Shown here piece by piece: positions 42,368 through 43,450 of a stretch of 43,450 nt of DNA; positions within the stretch are counted from its first letter, which is position 1; every line of letters begins with the position of its first letter. The position numbers were made by a program, and so were the translations under genes. The notes beneath the pieces were generated by a model. The model was not told the DNA's origin and ran no database searches. It saw nothing but the letters and a program-made list of their open reading frames with translations. Origin of the DNA: Arthrobacter castelli DSM 16402. Its GTDB lineage: Bacteria; Actinomycetota; Actinomycetes; Actinomycetales; Micrococcaceae. The DNA lies in contig NZ_AUMN01000032.1 of assembly GCF_000430705.1 (NCBI RefSeq), positions 1-43,450 on the forward strand. The letters run 5' to 3'.

Positions 42368-42513
42368 CACACGCCTCCTTGGTCTTGACTCCACCTCACC
42401 CGAAAAAGTGTAGCGGGACTGTGTGAATAACGGTGTATCCGGCCCAACACGAAGAGCGACAAATCCGAGGCCGAGACTGCCCGTGAGTTGGTCAAAATGG
42501 CCAAGGAACAGTT

Positions 42514-42555
42514 CCTGTCCCGGTCTTGCCTATCTATTGGCCGGGGGGGGACAGG
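42514..42555. terminator. Hairpin downstream of the DUF6573 gene
   Basis: CCTGTCCC (42514-42521) pairs with GGGACAGG (42548-42555), beside an eight-G run. It lies 18 bp beyond the 3' end of the leftward DUF6573 gene and could end its transcription. The 206-bp gap around it also has a short plus-strand frame of coding-like composition (about KSDKSEAETARELVKMAKE) that I cannot assign. Confidence 0.45.
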
Positions 42556-42573
42556 ACCGGGGTTTGTTTGGGG

Positions 42574-42966
42574 TTAGTCCTCGTCGGGGAGGGTGATGGT
42601 TAGTACCGGCTCGGAGTGGTCACCGGGGCAGAGCTGGAGGATGAGGTCGAGGGGTTCTGGTTCCTCTGCTGCGGGGTGGTTGGGGATCCGATAGACGGTG
42701 AAGGCGCATTGCGTTCCTTGCTCGCGGTTCCGGCTCTTGGCGCGGGCTGCATGGTGGGCGGTGGTGAGTACGTCCCACAGTCGGCCGGTTTCGTCCTGGA
42801 GGCCGCTCTGCCCTTCGTCCCAGGCGATGGCCTCGTACCAGGTGCCGGCAGTAACGGCGACGGGCATGCGGAAGCCGGACTCCACCGCGGCCGCGCTGAC
42901 ATCTACGAGCTGTCCATCCGCGATGGCTTGCTCGCGGGTGTAGGTGTGAATGTAGTTCCGTTCCAT
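42574..42966 (-). CDS. DUF6573 family protein
   Basis: This 130-residue protein starts at ATG 42966 with AAAGGAC upstream. HTYTREQAIADGQLVDVS, FRMPVAVTAGTWYEAIAWDE, DETGRLWDVLTTAHHAARA and the C-terminal DHSEPVLTITLPDED are the recognisable DUF6573 features, and length fits. The function of the family is unknown. It is common on plasmids and integrative elements of actinobacteria, usually near replication or transfer genes, so it marks the right end as mobile-element backbone. A perfect 14-bp hairpin lies just upstream (42990-43032). Confidence 0.85.
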   Translation of the reverse strand: MERNYIHTYTREQAIADGQLVDVSAAAVESGFRMPVAVTAGTWYEAIAWDEGQSGLQDETGRLWDVLTTAHHAARAKSRNREQGTQCAFTVYRIPNHPAAEEPEPLDLILQLCPGDHSEPVLTITLPDED

Positions 42967-42989
42967 GGCGTTTCGTTGTCCTTTCTTAT

Positions 42990-43032
42990 CCGTTCCCTCG
43001 CGGTCGCCGGGAGAGCGGCCGCGAGGGAACGG
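42990..43032. repeat. Perfect 14-bp inverted repeat (hairpin)
   Basis: CCGTTCCCTCGCGG (42990-43003) pairs perfectly with 43019-43032 around a 15-nt loop. It lies between the DUF6573 start and a coding remnant further right. It may terminate incoming leftward transcription or be part of a replication or processing site. No T-run is present. Confidence 0.65.
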
Positions 43033-43046
43033 AGCGGGGGTGGTTC

Positions 43047-43166
43047 TTAGCGGTGGGCCTGAGAAGTGGGCTGGTGCTTTCCCATCCAGTGGTGAATCAC
43101 GGCACGGATCGCGGCTCTTTTGGCTGCCTCTGCGGCAGTGGAGTAGGAGCCCGGCTGGAAACCTTC
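43047..43166 (-). other. Short coding-like remnant upstream of DUF6573
   Basis: A minus-strand open frame of about 39 codons ends at TAA 43047 and reads about EGFQPGSYSTAAEAAKRAAI then RAVIHHWMGKHQP. The Ala/Lys/Arg helix looks natural, but an in-frame TAG precedes it with no usable start codon between. It is probably the 3' part of a small gene broken by a frameshift. I do not recognise it. Confidence 0.3.
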
Positions 43167-43270
43167 ACGCTATATAAAACAACGCAAGCAGGGCTAGGTA
43201 AAAAAGGGTGGGGTGTGGGGACACCTGAGAAGGGGGTGGGGGTGTTGTTGTTTCGGTGTGTCTGTATTTC

Positions 43271-43300
43271 CTTCTTTATTTCTGGAAAGAAATAAAGAAG
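43271..43300. repeat. Perfect 13-bp AT-rich hairpin with GGAA loop
   Basis: CTTCTTTATTTCT (43271-43283) and AGAAATAAAGAAG (43288-43300) are exact inverse complements around a GGAA tetraloop. Such an AT-rich perfect stem in GC-rich DNA next to plasmid-type genes could be a terminator or part of an origin. From 43301 to the window end I see no secure gene; a minus-strand frame entering from the right edge has doubtful coding character. Confidence 0.6.
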
Positions 43301-43450
43301 GGTTTGAATTTGGCGGTGGCACGTGGGGCAAGGCAGAGCAACGCGTTAAAAGCTCCTTGCCAATGAACGCCAACAAGGGGATCGCGCCGCCCGTCAGCCC
43401 GGCCACAAGGGCCCGGCCACCGACAGGCAGCGCGACAGCGTCTGCCACCG

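Noticed and set aside
42405-42480. Possible end of a mutator-type (IS256) insertion sequence
   Set aside because: The sequence around GTGTGAATAACGGTGTA reminded me of such ends, but no matching second end or transposase is present in the window.
43194-43448. Minus-strand 84-residue frame entering from the right edge
   Set aside because: The second half is low-complexity and crosses the AT-rich hairpin; it cannot be judged without the adjoining sequence.

Overview
The window reads as accessory DNA from a GC-rich actinobacterium. The most likely group is Micrococcales, something like Brevibacterium or Arthrobacter, but I cannot fix the genus from sequence alone. The reasons are strong G/C third-position bias in the genes, frequent 4-bp ATGA/GTGA gene overlaps, GTG and TTG starts, an IS1634-type insertion sequence and a DUF6573 protein typical of actinobacterial plasmids. 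I found no rRNA, tRNA, CRISPR array or core housekeeping gene. Both ends (1-2196 and 42574-43450) look like plasmid or integrative-element backbone, and the middle is one large catabolic island.

Left backbone (1-2196): a GGTGCG repeat tract is followed by a compact three-gene operon. It encodes a RelA/SpoT-type alarmone-synthetase-like protein, an unrecognised 226-residue protein and a small HD hydrolase with the RelA/SpoT hydrolase motifs. It resembles toxSAS toxin plus alarmone-hydrolase antitoxin loci, with an extra middle gene, and is my best candidate for an undescribed system.

Catabolic island, left half (2855-15666): two divergent operons leave a 372-bp intergenic region. Leftward are a formylglycine-generating enzyme (FGE), a serine beta-lactamase-fold hydrolase, an FAD amino-acid oxidase broken by four frameshifts, and an N-acyl-D-amino-acid deacylase. 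Rightward are an FGGY sugar kinase, an L-fucose/D-arabinose-isomerase-like protein, two Cys-type sulfatases and a DmpA-type P1 peptidase. A complete insertion sequence with terminal inverted repeats and a 6-bp target duplication (15850-17831) follows.

Catabolic island, centre (17865-32602): a leftward operon encodes a family 5 substrate-binding lipoprotein, a second P1 peptidase, a YtcJ-like amidohydrolase and an M20 peptidase. Divergent from it are a LysR regulator and a nitrilase-superfamily amidase. Next come a dipeptide-type ABC importer (two permeases and a fused double ATPase) and a second, paralogous binding lipoprotein. Three promoters here share one sequence element.

Catabolic island, right half (32720-42367): a deletion-bearing sulfatase relic, a large arylsulfatase, a MocR-type regulator, a fourth intact sulfatase (close paralogue of the first), a DUF2961/GH172 glycosidase, a class-A-beta-lactamase-like hydrolase and a second M20 peptidase.

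How the parts may work together (inference): the ABC importer brings in a small sulfated, amide-containing glycoconjugate. The four intact sulfatases are all of the Cys type and would be activated by the co-encoded FGE. They, the GH172 enzyme and the peptidases/amidases show no signal peptide, so breakdown appears to be cytoplasmic. The isomerase and kinase would feed a released sugar, possibly D-arabinose or L-fucose, into central metabolism. LysR and MocR regulators probably control the genes. Duplicated sulfatase, M20 and binding-protein genes with patchy near-identity, two decayed genes and the insertion sequence show an island still being reshaped.
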